A stretch of DNA of 64,000 bases from Tepidisphaeraceae bacterium. Lineage in GTDB: Bacteria > Planctomycetota > Phycisphaerae > Tepidisphaerales > Tepidisphaeraceae. The notes beneath the pieces are model-generated. The model was given only the letters and a program-made list of their open reading frames with translations. It made no database searches and was not told the DNA's origin. Positions 33,454 to 42,572 of this stretch are shown in pieces. The stretch spans positions 310,001 to 374,000 of the forward strand of contig DASYHQ010000018.1 of the NCBI GenBank assembly GCA_035998445.1, given 5' to 3'. Positions within the stretch are counted from its first letter, which is position 1, and every line of letters starts with the position of its first letter. The position numbers and the translations under genes were made by a program.

Positions 33454-35367
33454 TCAACCTTGCTCGGCGATCGCCTGGCGGTAGCGGCGCATCAGTGCGG
33501 CGCGGCTGAGGATGCCGATGATCTTCTTGCTGCGCTTGGCGACGCAGACGGGCAGACAGTCGACGTTGGCCTGCGTGAAGCGATCCATGACGGTCGCGAG
33601 GTCGTCGGTCGTGCTGACGGGCCGCACGTCGCTGCGCATCACGTCGCGCACGAGCAGCAACGGCACGGCGTCGCGGTCGACCAGCGCGGCGCGCAGGTCG
33701 TCGTCGCAGATCATGCCGGCATAATCGCCCGCGGCGTCGATCGCGACGAAGTGGCCATCGGTGCCGCCAGCGACGGCGGTCAGCACGCGCTCGATCGGCT
33801 CGTTGGCCGAGACCACGTTGGCCGGTTGCAGTTCGACCTGTTCGATGCTTAGCCTGCGCAGCAGCAGCAGGTCGGTGCCGGTGCCGATCGGCACGCCGCG
33901 CTCGCGCAGCGCGTGCGTGTAGATGGAATCGGGCAAAATCAACCGTGCGATGCTGGTGGCGACGACCGCCGTCAACATCGCCGGCAGCACGAGCGTGCTG
34001 TCGCCGGTGATCTCCATGAGGATCAATATCGACGCCAGCGGCGCATGCACGACCGCCGCCAGCACGCCGGCCATGCCCAGCAGCGCGTACAGCTCGGGGC
34101 GAATGCCGTCGAAGACACCCGTGGCCTGCAACGCCAGGCCCATCAATCCGCCACCTGCGGCGCCGATGAACAGCGACGGCGCGATGATGCCACCACTACC
34201 ACCGCTCGACAGCGTTACGCACGTGCCGAGCACCTTCAGCACCACCAGCACTGCCAGCAGCCCCGCAACGAAGGCCGGGCCGCGCAGCGTGTAGAACTCC
34301 GGGCCGAGCATCGATTGGATCGCGCCATATCCGTCGCTGAAGAACGCCGGCAGCGCGTAGTTGGACAGTGGGATCGGCTTCTCACCGGCATCGGCGGTCA
34401 TGAACTGGTACGCCAGCACGTAGGCGACGCCCATCGCCCCCAGCATCGCCCCACCCACCGCCGGTCGGATGGCGCGTGGCCAGCGCCGCCGGCCGAACCA
34501 TCGCTCGGACGCGAACATCGACTTCGTCAGCCAGATCGCCAGCAGCCCGCACGACACGCCGAGGATCGCGAACGCCGCCAGCTGGGGCCAGAGCACGTCG
34601 GCGTGGGCCTCGCGCACCCAGGGAGGAATGAAGAAGATCGAGTCGTACCCGCCGGCGTGTTCGGTCCAGTGGTGCAGCGCCCGGTAGATCGCCTGGGTCG
34701 TCACGTTCGCCACCACGCTGGCCACCACGAGGGGCGTGAGCGTGCGAATGGAGAAGTCCTGAAGGATGACCTCGAGCGTGAACAGCAGGCCACCGATGGG
34801 CGCGTTGAAGATCGAGCTGATGCCCGCCGCCACACCGCAACCGACCACCACGGGCATGTGCTGGCGCGTGAGCGCGAAGATCGATCCCACGCCCGATGAG
34901 ATGGCCGCGCCGATCTGTACGATGGGTCCTTCGGCGCCCGCGCTGCCACCGGTGCCGATGGTGATGGCGCTGGTGAGAATCTTCTCGATCGCGCTGCCGG
35001 GCTTAACGAAGCCGCTGGAGCGCACGACCGACTCGATCACGTCGATCACGCCGTGCCCTTCGCGCGCGCGGAAGACGTAGTGACCGAGCACGCCCACCGC
35101 CAGCCCGCCCAGCGTGGGCCAAAGGATGAGCAGCCACAGGTGCGTCCCGTAGAGCGACGAGCCGTAGTCGCTGAACATGCGGCCGCGGAACAGCGCGATC
35201 AGCTCGTGAAAGCCGACCGCAGCGGCGCTGGCGATGATGCCGATGACCACCGCGACGATGACGAGGAACGAGTCGTCGCGGAAGCCCAGGGTGACCAGCA
35301 GGCGTTGCATCAGCAGGCGCATGCGCAACGCGATGCCGGAGATCACTGCATACATCTGGCGCAGCAT
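33454..35367 (-). CDS. ClC chloride channel/antiporter with CBS pair
   Basis: This 637-residue protein has a ClC transport core of many helices: GTGGSAGAEGPIVQIGA with the gating Glu, GGIIAPSLFIGAAGG, and an internal helix set. Two CBS domains close the C-terminus (ELQPANVVSANEPIERVLTAVA...RDVMRSDVRPVSTTDDLATVMD). The gating Glu is kept, which favours Cl-/H+ exchange, but the activity is not proven. ATG at 35367 is chosen; 35355 is an alternative. The mnmA gene diverges with 71 nt between starts. Confidence 0.92.
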   Translation of the reverse strand: MLRQMYAVISGIALRMRLLMQRLLVTLGFRDDSFLVIVAVVIGIIASAAAVGFHELIALFRGRMFSDYGSSLYGTHLWLLILWPTLGGLAVGVLGHYVFRAREGHGVIDVIESVVRSSGFVKPGSAIEKILTSAITIGTGGSAGAEGPIVQIGAAISSGVGSIFALTRQHMPVVVGCGVAAGISSIFNAPIGGLLFTLEVILQDFSIRTLTPLVVASVVANVTTQAIYRALHHWTEHAGGYDSIFFIPPWVREAHADVLWPQLAAFAILGVSCGLLAIWLTKSMFASERWFGRRRWPRAIRPAVGGAMLGAMGVAYVLAYQFMTADAGEKPIPLSNYALPAFFSDGYGAIQSMLGPEFYTLRGPAFVAGLLAVLVVLKVLGTCVTLSSGGSGGIIAPSLFIGAAGGGLMGLALQATGVFDGIRPELYALLGMAGVLAAVVHAPLASILILMEITGDSTLVLPAMLTAVVATSIARLILPDSIYTHALRERGVPIGTGTDLLLLRRLSIEQVELQPANVVSANEPIERVLTAVAGGTDGHFVAIDAAGDYAGMICDDDLRAALVDRDAVPLLLVRDVMRSDVRPVSTTDDLATVMDRFTQANVDCLPVCVAKRSKKIIGILSRAALMRRYRQAIAEQG

Positions 35368-35438
35368 AGCGAGGCCAGCAGTGGATGAGAACCCCGCGCC
35401 CTCAAGACCCACCCTCGCGAATGTGCTAGAATGCCCGC

Positions 35439-36572
35439 ATGGCGGTTGCCCGAAAGAAGGTCGTGCTGGCAATGAGCGGCGGGGTCGATAGCTCCGTCGC
35501 CGCAGCGCTGCTGCTGCGCCAAGGGTACGACGTCATGGGCGTCTTCATGCGCCTCGGTTCGCCCGCGGGCGTGGAAGAGGCGCCCGAGACGTGCGACCCG
35601 ACCGCTGCGGGCGCCACGAAAAACAAGCAGGGGTGCTGCAGCGTGCTGGACGCCGCCGACGCCCGCCGGGTCGCCGGGCTGCTCGACATCCCGTTTTACG
35701 TGCTGAACTTTCAGGATGACTTCGGCAAGGTCATCGACTACTTCGTCGGCGAGTACAACCGGGGCCGTACGCCCAACCCGTGCGTTCGCTGCAACGACTG
35801 GCTGAAGTTCGGCAAGCTCGCGCGGTACGCGGAGGCCGTTGGCGCGGAATACGTGGCGAGCGGTCACTACGCCCGTGTAGGCATCGACCCTGCGACGGGC
35901 CAGAAGGCGCTCATGCGCGGCTTGGATCACAAGAAGGACCAGAGCTACGTGCTGTTCGGCATGTCGCGGCAAACGATGGAGCACACGCTGCTGCCGATCG
36001 GCGGTTACGAGAAGCACGAGGTGCGCGCGATCGCCGAGGAAATGAAGCTGCCAGTCTTCAACAAGCCCGACAGCCAGGAGATCTGTTTCGTGCCCAACCA
36101 GGACTACGCCGGCCTCGTCCGCCGGCGCAGCCCTGAGACGTTTCGTGCCGGTGAACTCGTGACGACCGACGGCCAGGTCGTCGGCCAGCACGAGGGGCAC
36201 CAGCACTTCACGATCGGCCAGCGCAAGGGCGTCGGCGTGGCGTTTGGCCACCCGATTTACGTCGTCGACATCAACTCGGAATCGAACCGCGTCACGGTCG
36301 GCACCAAGGAAGACACGCTGCGCTCGGAACTGGTCGCCAATCAGCTCAATCTGCTGACCGATCGCCTGACCAACCCCGGCGACCGCACGACCTGCACCGC
36401 CAAGATCCGCTACAACCACTCGCCCCAGCCCGCGACGGCGGAACTGTTGGATGGCGGTGAACTACGCGTGACGTTCACGGAACCGCAGAGCGCGATTACG
36501 CCCGGGCAGGCGGTGGTTTTGTATGACGGGGACGTCGTGCTGGGCGGTGGGTGGATCGACCGGGTCGTGTGA
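35439..36572 (+). CDS. mnmA: tRNA 2-thiouridylase MnmA
   Basis: This 377-residue PP-loop ATPase has SGGVDSSVAAALL near the N-terminus, the first catalytic Cys at 115 (PNPCVRCND) and the second at 216 (SQEICFVPN). It installs s2U34 in tRNA-Lys, Glu and Gln, receiving sulfur from a desulfurase relay. Remaining blocks ASGHYARVG, DHKKDQSYVLFGM and FTIGQRKGVGVA are conserved. The start at 35439 is the ATG just before the PP-loop. Confidence 0.96.
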   Translation: MAVARKKVVLAMSGGVDSSVAAALLLRQGYDVMGVFMRLGSPAGVEEAPETCDPTAAGATKNKQGCCSVLDAADARRVAGLLDIPFYVLNFQDDFGKVIDYFVGEYNRGRTPNPCVRCNDWLKFGKLARYAEAVGAEYVASGHYARVGIDPATGQKALMRGLDHKKDQSYVLFGMSRQTMEHTLLPIGGYEKHEVRAIAEEMKLPVFNKPDSQEICFVPNQDYAGLVRRRSPETFRAGELVTTDGQVVGQHEGHQHFTIGQRKGVGVAFGHPIYVVDINSESNRVTVGTKEDTLRSELVANQLNLLTDRLTNPGDRTTCTAKIRYNHSPQPATAELLDGGELRVTFTEPQSAITPGQAVVLYDGDVVLGGGWIDRVV

Positions 36573-36589
36573 AACGCCTAGGGCATTTC

Positions 36590-36634
36590 CGGTCCCTCAC
36601 CCGGTACGCCGGGAGAGGTTAGGTGAGGGTGGAT
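36590..36634. repeat. CTCCCGG hairpin repeat (inverted)
   Basis: GGTCCCTCACCCGGTACGCC, a GGGAGAGGTTAGGTGAGGG return arm, then GTGG. It is the inverted orientation of the element at 31389-31434. It lies 17 nt after mnmA and may help end its transcript. The inner loop is CCGGTACGCCGG here instead of CGGAGTACCGG. Confidence 0.72.
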
Positions 36635-36666
36635 TTTTCTTCCCCACGCGTTGCGATCAAAGAGTC

Positions 36667-36804
36667 GCCCACGAATTAGCACGAAGGAATACGAATAAGA
36701 GCTACGCAATCCTGCGTTTTCCTATTCGTGCCCATTCGTGGGCCGTCTGCATTTCGAAATCACCCTCACCCAGCCTCTCCCGGCGTACCGGGAGAGGGGC
36801 CGGA
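36667..36804. repeat. CCCACGAAT palindrome joined to CTCCCGG hairpin, copy 1
   Basis: The GCCCACGAAT/ATTCGTGGGC palindrome (36667-36743, inner CACGAAGGAATACG) is followed through ATTTCGAAAT by a CTCCCGG hairpin (36756-36804). The same composite, in inverted order, is at 54061-54206, with the same joining ATTTCGAAAT. This shows a fixed two-part unit and not chance adjacency. It separates mnmA from the convergent DUF1361 gene. Confidence 0.75.
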
Positions 36805-36820
36805 ACGCCGTGCCCGCAGC

Positions 36821-37573
36821 TTACCCCGCTTTCAGCTCGTCCGTCCTCACGCTGCGTTCCGGCGCTGTCGCGGCGGCCACCTGAGCGACCATCACGATCG
36901 CCACGTAACCCAGCAACACGAACCCCGCGTACAAGCTCGACGTCAGCAACGTCTTCGGCAGCAGGTAATCGCTGGTGAACTGCTGGACGATCAACTCCAT
37001 CGATCGCAGCGGCCGCGTAAAGACGTCCCAGCTGTTCAGGCGTACGAACCGCCCGAGGTAGATCGCAAACCCACTGGCCGCGCTAGCGAGCGTGATGATC
37101 GTCCACCCACCGGCCACGCCGAAGCGCCTGCGGGCCAGGTCGTGCACCAGCACGAGCGACGCGAACCCGGTCAACACGCCCGTCAGCACGAACGACCCCA
37201 CCATCACCGCGTCAAACCAAAGCGGCGCCTCCGGCCGCCAGACGGCCAGGTGCTTTAGATCGCTCACCAGGTACGGCGCGTTCGGGAAGAACAACAACCA
37301 GAGCACCAGCGTTCCCAACAGCAGCAACCGCCGGCCCACCAGGTCGCGCGCCACGTAGGCCCAGTGGGCGATCGTCGCAAAGACCAGCGGTGCCCATGCC
37401 AGGATCAGGTTCCAGATGAGAAAGCGATACTCGGGCTGTCCCGTCTCCAGCCGCCTGGCGAGATACGTGCAGCAACAGACGAACGAGCAGAACCCCAGCA
37501 CGAAGATCAGCAGCGCGTGCCGCTTGTGAAGTTCCCGGTCACGCGGATGAATAGCAGCGAAAATCGCAGTCAT
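36821..37573 (-). CDS. DUF1361 membrane protein
   Basis: This 250-residue protein has seven predicted transmembrane helices and the DUF1361 signature: YRFLIWNLILAWAPLVFA, LLFFPNAPYLVSDLKHL and SWDVFTRPL. Biochemical function is unknown. The start at 37573 is the ATG that gives the first helix (LLIFVLGFCSFVCCC). It is divergent from the downstream ECF sigma gene; the 250-nt region between contains the promoter-like site at 37793-37820. Confidence 0.85.
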   Translation of the reverse strand: MTAIFAAIHPRDRELHKRHALLIFVLGFCSFVCCCTYLARRLETGQPEYRFLIWNLILAWAPLVFATIAHWAYVARDLVGRRLLLLGTLVLWLLFFPNAPYLVSDLKHLAVWRPEAPLWFDAVMVGSFVLTGVLTGFASLVLVHDLARRRFGVAGGWTIITLASAASGFAIYLGRFVRLNSWDVFTRPLRSMELIVQQFTSDYLLPKTLLTSSLYAGFVLLGYVAIVMVAQVAAATAPERSVRTDELKAG

Positions 37574-37792
37574 TGGTTGAGTCTACCATGCATGACGCTG
37601 AAAAAAGTTGCTGGCACGCCGTTGTCAGGAGAATGCCAAGCCCATTTGGTATCACCGACCATTCCTTCACTTCAGCTGGCGTCCGAAGAAAGTGGAGCCC
37701 GCATCCTAGATCCGCGTTTCGCAATCGTTTGACGTCTTCCGATCAGCAACCGATACTTTCCAAGGGGCCCGATTTATCGGACCGACACCCGT

Positions 37793-37820
37793 GGAACCTT
37801 CGGCACCGTTTTGCGTCTAA
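37793..37820 (+). promoter_or_regulatory. ECF-type promoter just upstream of the sigma gene
   Basis: GGAACC (37793-37798) and GTCTAA (37815-37820) are 16 nt apart, like the GGAAC/GTC promoters of many ECF sigma factors, which often drive their own gene. Transcription would begin within a few nucleotides of the ATG at 37825, so the message would be nearly leaderless. Motif match only. Confidence 0.4.
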
Positions 37821-37824
37821 CCCT

Positions 37825-38475
37825 ATGACAAGCCTGCACGGCACAAAACCCGATCCCGCGGCCGACTTGCAAGTGGCGCGAGACGTCGACCTGTTGAAGA
37901 AGGCCCAGCTCGGCGACCGCGGGGCGTACGGGCAGATCGTCCTGAAGTACCAGGACCGGTTGTACAACGGTGTGCTGCGCATGGTCGGCGATGCCGACGA
38001 GGCGCGCGAGCTGACGCAGGAGGCGTTCACGCGCGGCCTGATGAAGCTCGACAGCTTCCGAGGTGATTCGGCCCCGTATACGTGGCTGTTCCGCATCGCG
38101 GTCAACCTGGCGATCAGCCAGCTGCGAAAAGTGCAAAGGCGTCGCGTCTTCTCGCTGGATGCCGCCACACCGGCTGCCAAATCCAACGGCCGGCACCCGC
38201 AGGACCAGGCCGCCGGCCTCGCCGACCGCTTTGGTCGGGCCGGGGCCCCATCACCGGCGCAGCAGGCCGAGAATCACGAGCGCGACGGTCAGGTGTTGGC
38301 GGCGCTGGGCCGATTGGACGCCGAGTATCGCGCGGTGCTGGTGATGCGCGACGTCGAAGGTTTCGACTACCAACAGATGGCCGACGTGCTCGGCCTGCCG
38401 CTGGGCACGCTGAAGAGCCGCCTGTTTCGCGCCCGTTTGGCGCTGCGGGACGAGTTGAAGGGATACTTTAAGTGA
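37825..38475 (+). CDS. ECF-type sigma-70 factor
   Basis: This 216-residue protein has region 2 (YGQIVLKYQDRLYNGVLRMVG, EARELTQEAFTRGLMKLDSFRGDSAPYTWLFRIAVNLA) and region 4 (LGRLDAEYRAVLVMRDVEGFDYQQMADVLGLPLGTLKSRLFRARLALRDEL). A 40-residue linker rich in Ala/Pro lies between them. The ATG at 37825 is preferred; a longer open frame upstream lacks domain sequence. The anti-sigma-type gene follows after a 99-nt heptad element. Confidence 0.9.
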   Translation: MTSLHGTKPDPAADLQVARDVDLLKKAQLGDRGAYGQIVLKYQDRLYNGVLRMVGDADEARELTQEAFTRGLMKLDSFRGDSAPYTWLFRIAVNLAISQLRKVQRRRVFSLDAATPAAKSNGRHPQDQAAGLADRFGRAGAPSPAQQAENHERDGQVLAALGRLDAEYRAVLVMRDVEGFDYQQMADVLGLPLGTLKSRLFRARLALRDELKGYFK

Positions 38476-38570
38476 ATGGCCGAACGCCGATTGCCAAATG
38501 CCGAATGAAGAGCAAGTCGCTCGCCATCCTCGCATTCCATTCGGCACTCTGCGTTCGGCATTCGGCATTG
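38476..38570. repeat. Heptad inverted element between sigma and anti-sigma genes
   Basis: The left arm has CCGAACG, CCGATTG, CCAAATG and CCGAATG (38480-38507). The right arm has CATTCGG, CACTCTG, CGTTCGG and CATTCGG (38538-38565). It is a third heptad sequence type, but four units per arm as in the groES and M50 elements. It starts at the sigma stop and ends 4 nt before the next ATG. Confidence 0.85.
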
Positions 38571-38574
38571 TTTT

Positions 38575-40434
38575 ATGGCTGAATCACAGGAAAACATCGA
38601 AGCCAAGCTCATCGCCTTCGTCGAAGGCGACCTGGACGCGGCCGGTCGGGCTGAGATCGAGCAGCACCTGGCGGCCAACCCCACGCATCGCAAGCTGCTG
38701 GACGAACTGATGCGCACGCGCCAGTACGTGCGCCAGCTGCCCCGCGCCAAGGCGCCGCCGGAACTGGTGGAAACGCTGCAGGGGCAACTCGAACGGTCGG
38801 CGTTGCTGGACAACATCGGCACCGATGCCGGTTCGCTGCAGTTGCGGTCGAATCGCTGGCCACAGCTGATTTCGATCGCCGCCGTCGTGCTGCTGGCGCT
38901 GGGGTTGGCGGCGGTCGTCTACATGGCGTTGCCGCGCGACGACCGCCAGACGATTGCCCGCGACACGAACGATGGCGCCGCCACCACCACCCGCCCCGCG
39001 GCCCGCACGACGCGACCGAGCGGGCAGACCGTCTCCACGATCACGATCGCCCCACCGGAAGCCGCCATTCCCACCGCGGCCGTGCCCGGCGCCCCCGATA
39101 CCACAGCGATGGTCGCGCGTGCCGGTGATCCTTCGAACGCCGCGACCCCGGAAGTCGCCGAGATGGCCGCTAAGGACGACGCCGCCGCCCCGGTGCCGCC
39201 CATCTCCCCCGTCGCCACCGCCAAGCCCACCGATCTGACCCCGATGGCCGTCGCCGCCGCAGCGAACGAGCAGACATCCACCACGCTTCCCGCAGCCGTC
39301 GAAGTTGCTACGGCCAACGAGCCGGCGCTGCAACGGCAGATGGCGCAACAACAGCAGATGCAGTTGCAGCCGCAGGAGTACGACGAGGCGCTGTACGTCG
39401 TGGTGAACGCCGCCAACCCCGCGATGGCGAACGACCGCGTGGCGTCGTACCTATCGCAGAACCAGATCGACTATCAAAACGTCGTGCCAAACATGACGGC
39501 GCTGGAGAACGTGCGCCAATCCCAGCGCGCCACCGTTGGCCTTACCGCGCCGCTGCACGGCGGCGACGTAGCGATGCAGAACAACACCGAACCCGGCAGC
39601 AAAGCGGAAGCCGGCGCCCTGTCCGACGCGTCGGTTGACGGGGAAGCCAGGTCGACCAATGCAGTGCAGGCAGATCGCCAGCTGCAGCAATTGCCGCTCG
39701 TTGAGGCGCGCGTCGCGCAACAGATCTTCGCCAAGCGAATGACGCGTCAACAGGTGACGGAACTGCAGACCGCCATCGCCGAGCCCGACGTTGCGCTGAT
39801 CGAGCCACCGCCCCCATCGCCCGACGCGCTGCAACCCGGCGACGAGGTCGAGATCACGGTGAACGAACTGGTGGGCCCCGGCGTCGAAAAGACGAACCGC
39901 GCCAAGATCGCCGCTGACGGCAACGTGACGATGCCGATGGTGGAGCCCGTGCGGGCCCAGGGCCTGACGCCCGAAGCACTCTCGGCCGCCATAACCCAGC
40001 GGTACCAGGATTCCAGCCTGATCGACCGGCCGACCGTCACCGTCGCTCGCGTGTCGCCTGCCTTGCCAACCACGGCCCCCATTGGTGCACCGGCCGAGGG
40101 CGCCGCCACCACCTTGCCCGCGACGAACCCGACGACGCAAGCCATCGCGACCGTGGCGGCTGACCCGGACGCGCCGGTCGACGTGATGATCGTCGTGCAG
40201 ACGGCCGCCCCGGTCGTGCCCCCCGCGGCCACCACGTTGCCCGCGACGCAACCGACGACGATGTCGGCCACCCAACCCGCAACCGCGCCGGCGACACAAG
40301 CCACGACTCAAACGACCACCGCCCCGGTGGAGGCCATCGCCGCCGAGCCGTCCGCAACGACACTGCCCGCGGCCACCCAACCCGCGACCGTACCTGCAGA
40401 GATGGAACCGGTCCTCGAAGGCATCATGCCTTAA
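38575..40434 (+). CDS. Anti-sigma-type protein with Wza-like (poly_export) domain
   Basis: This 619-residue protein has an N-terminal domain resembling anti-sigma/zinc-finger-like partners but without the His/Cys ligands (IEAKLIAFVEGDLDAAGRAEIEQHLAANPTHRKLLDEL). One transmembrane helix (about 98-120) and long Ala/Thr/Pro-rich linkers follow. A folded segment at about 415-492 (DALQPGDEVEITVNELVG, NVTMPMVEPVRAQGLTPEALSAAITQRY) matches the poly_export domain of Wza-type polysaccharide export proteins. It is probably periplasmic. Position after the sigma gene supports a sigma-control role. Confidence 0.68.
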   Translation: MAESQENIEAKLIAFVEGDLDAAGRAEIEQHLAANPTHRKLLDELMRTRQYVRQLPRAKAPPELVETLQGQLERSALLDNIGTDAGSLQLRSNRWPQLISIAAVVLLALGLAAVVYMALPRDDRQTIARDTNDGAATTTRPAARTTRPSGQTVSTITIAPPEAAIPTAAVPGAPDTTAMVARAGDPSNAATPEVAEMAAKDDAAAPVPPISPVATAKPTDLTPMAVAAAANEQTSTTLPAAVEVATANEPALQRQMAQQQQMQLQPQEYDEALYVVVNAANPAMANDRVASYLSQNQIDYQNVVPNMTALENVRQSQRATVGLTAPLHGGDVAMQNNTEPGSKAEAGALSDASVDGEARSTNAVQADRQLQQLPLVEARVAQQIFAKRMTRQQVTELQTAIAEPDVALIEPPPPSPDALQPGDEVEITVNELVGPGVEKTNRAKIAADGNVTMPMVEPVRAQGLTPEALSAAITQRYQDSSLIDRPTVTVARVSPALPTTAPIGAPAEGAATTLPATNPTTQAIATVAADPDAPVDVMIVVQTAAPVVPPAATTLPATQPTTMSATQPATAPATQATTQTTTAPVEAIAAEPSATTLPAATQPATVPAEMEPVLEGIMP

Positions 40435-40557
40435 TCGCGATGCACGCGGTCCTCCGTCATCGGGCGGCATAGGCGATAGCGCCGCTGCCCTGTGAAGCCG
40501 GCGGACGATCACCTCACTTGATCGGCCTGCCCCCCATCGCCTACGCTGTAGTTGGAT

Positions 40558-40956
40558 ATGGCGAACCGGGATGTGCAGTCGTGGTTGGACGAGTTCGGCT
40601 TGGACGAGTTCGTGCGCCAGCACGTGCTGAACGTCCTGGCGACCCTGCCCAGCGACGTGCAGTCCGATTTGATCGACGATCCCGCATTCCACTTGAGCGA
40701 CTACGAACCCGTGCCCGGCCGCGCGTTTATGGTTCGCGTCGCCAGCCCCATCGCGCGGTCGGCCAGTCGATCGGTCGTCCTGAAACGCACATTGCGCCAC
40801 CGCCCCACCGCGTTCGTACGCTGGGTGATCGCCCATGAGCTGGCCCACGCCCACCTGCGCAACGCTGGTCGTTTCCCCGGTGAAGACCCCGAACGCGCCG
40901 CTGACGCCCTCGCCGCCCAATGGGGCCACCCCCGCCCCGGCGACGCGCGGTGGTAG
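40558..40956 (+). CDS. Zincin-like protein (HELAH)
   Basis: This 132-residue protein has a zinc-binding-type HELAH motif (WVIAHELAHAHLRNAG) and an otherwise short helical fold. A third ligand could lie in the following GEDPERAADALAAQWGH block. It resembles stand-alone metallopeptidase-like proteins, but no signal peptide is present. The ATG at 40558 is chosen over an upstream TTG. Function is unknown; the zinc motif is the main evidence. Confidence 0.6.
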   Translation: MANRDVQSWLDEFGLDEFVRQHVLNVLATLPSDVQSDLIDDPAFHLSDYEPVPGRAFMVRVASPIARSASRSVVLKRTLRHRPTAFVRWVIAHELAHAHLRNAGRFPGEDPERAADALAAQWGHPRPGDARW

Positions 40957-40969
40957 TTCGCCTTCCTCC

Positions 40970-41565
40970 TCTTCTGTAGGACAGGCATTCCTGCCTGTCT
41001 CTCCCCCCGTCCGGTCTCCCCCCGTATTCTCTTGCCTGTGTCTCTTTCTGTCTTCTGACTCCGGCACGGCGGACATGCTTGTCTGCATGCGGTGGAGCCG
41101 CGATCGAATACGGGAAGCCACCAAGGCACGAAGACGCAAAGGTCGCGAAGGAAAACAGAGAGCTTTGCGCCGGAGCTGCCTCAATCGCGCAGCGCGTCCG
41201 TAGAGATGGATAGCGTCTTCTTTAACAACCGAATAGCCGATGGGGTGCACCTCACCTGCCCGCCTCGCGACCACCCGATGGTGCACAATGGTGCATAATG
41301 GTGCACGAATTCACGTTTCGCCTTACCCAGACCGCCGCGACGAACCATGTTTCTCTTCTTCGCGGTCCTTCGCATCCGCCCTTCGCGACCTTCGCATTCG
41401 TTTTGGTACGTGTGAGATCGCAGCCAGCGATGCGGCGCAGACAAAAATGTCCGCCCCGCCGGAAGAGGGAAACGACAGAAGAGACACAGGCAAGAATGCC
41501 TGTGCCACAGAAGACAGAATACGGGGGGAGAGACAGGCAGGAATGCCTGTCCTACAGAAGAAGAA
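40970..41565. repeat. Composite repeat block 3
   Basis: The 624-nt stretch 40957-41580 repeats the modules of block 1: REP palindromes ACAGGCATTCCTGCCTGT at both ends, module B (41182-41240, GCGCAGCGCGTCCGTAGAGA ... ACAACCGAATAGCC), module C (41277-41308, three 10-bp ATGGTGCAC(A/G) units) and module D (CCTTACCCAGACCGCCGCGA...CTTCGCGGTCCTTCGC). The order B-C-D is as in block 1. No gene is visible. Confidence 0.78.
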
Positions 41566-41580
41566 ATGCCCAGGTCGCCA

Positions 41581-42537
41581 TCACGGGTACGGCGTCTTGC
41601 GCGGTTCGTCGCCAGGCATTTGGAGGGCGCCGACCAGGTCCGTCAGCCGTTCGATGCCCTGCTTTTGCAGGTAGTCGCTCAGGCCCGTCACCACCTTGTT
41701 CGGCGTCGCGGGGTCGACGAACAACGCCGTGCCGATGCTGACGCCGGTCGCGCCGGCCAGTACGAACTCCGCGGCATCCTGCCAGGTTTGCACGCCACCC
41801 ATACCGATGAGCGGCGTGCCCGTGTGCTTGGCGACCGTTCGATACACCCGGCTGACCAGATGCAGCGCGATCGGCTTGATCGCTGGGCCGCTCAGACCAC
41901 CGGTGACGTTCGCGAGTCGCGGGCGCTTCTTGTGGATGTCGATCGCCATCGCGGTGAACGTGTTCACCAGCGACAGCACGTCCGCCCCGCCTTCGATCGC
42001 GGCTTTGGCGGTGACCGTGATGTCCTCCACGTTCGGTGACAGCTTCACGATCAACGGCTTGCTCGGCAGCACCTTCTTCACCTCGGCCACCAACTCCTTG
42101 AGCCGACCGGGATGCGTGCCGAACGTCAGGCCGTCCTTGACGTTGGGGCACGACACGTTCAGCTCGACACCGGCGGCGCAATCGAGGCCGTTCATCGCGG
42201 CGACCGTCTCGGTGTATTCGTCGAAGCTATGGCCGGCGACGTTCACGATCACCGGGCACGGCATCTTGCGCAGCTGTGGAACCTTCTCGTCCAGGAAGCG
42301 CTTCAGGCCCACGTTGGCCAGGCCGATGGCGTTCAGCATGCCGGCGCGCGTCTCGACGATGCGCGTCGGCTCATTGCCGCGGCGTTCCTCGCGCGTGATC
42401 GACTTCGTCACGAACGCGCCAAGCTGCGACAAATCCATGAAGTCCGCGTACTCGAACGCGTACCCGCACGTGCCCGAGCAGGTCATGGTGGGGTTGGCGA
42501 GCTTCAGGCCGGCAAGGTTGATCGAAAGGTCAGGCAT
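41581..42537 (-). CDS. pyrD: Dihydroorotate dehydrogenase, class 1B catalytic subunit
   Basis: This 318-residue FMN enzyme oxidises dihydroorotate to orotate in pyrimidine synthesis. NVAGHSFDEYTETV, the catalytic Cys in VELNVSCPNV, LVNTFTAMAID and TPLIGMGGVQTWQDAAEF are typical of class 1B. The class 1B enzyme needs the PyrK electron-transfer subunit, whose gene lies just upstream (pyrK stop to pyrD start 35 nt). Start at 42537 is the ATG of MPDLSINLAG. Confidence 0.95.
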   Translation of the reverse strand: MPDLSINLAGLKLANPTMTCSGTCGYAFEYADFMDLSQLGAFVTKSITREERRGNEPTRIVETRAGMLNAIGLANVGLKRFLDEKVPQLRKMPCPVIVNVAGHSFDEYTETVAAMNGLDCAAGVELNVSCPNVKDGLTFGTHPGRLKELVAEVKKVLPSKPLIVKLSPNVEDITVTAKAAIEGGADVLSLVNTFTAMAIDIHKKRPRLANVTGGLSGPAIKPIALHLVSRVYRTVAKHTGTPLIGMGGVQTWQDAAEFVLAGATGVSIGTALFVDPATPNKVVTGLSDYLQKQGIERLTDLVGALQMPGDEPRKTPYP

Positions 42538-42572
42538 GTTTTTGAGATCGCTGGAGAGACAGTGGAATGACG

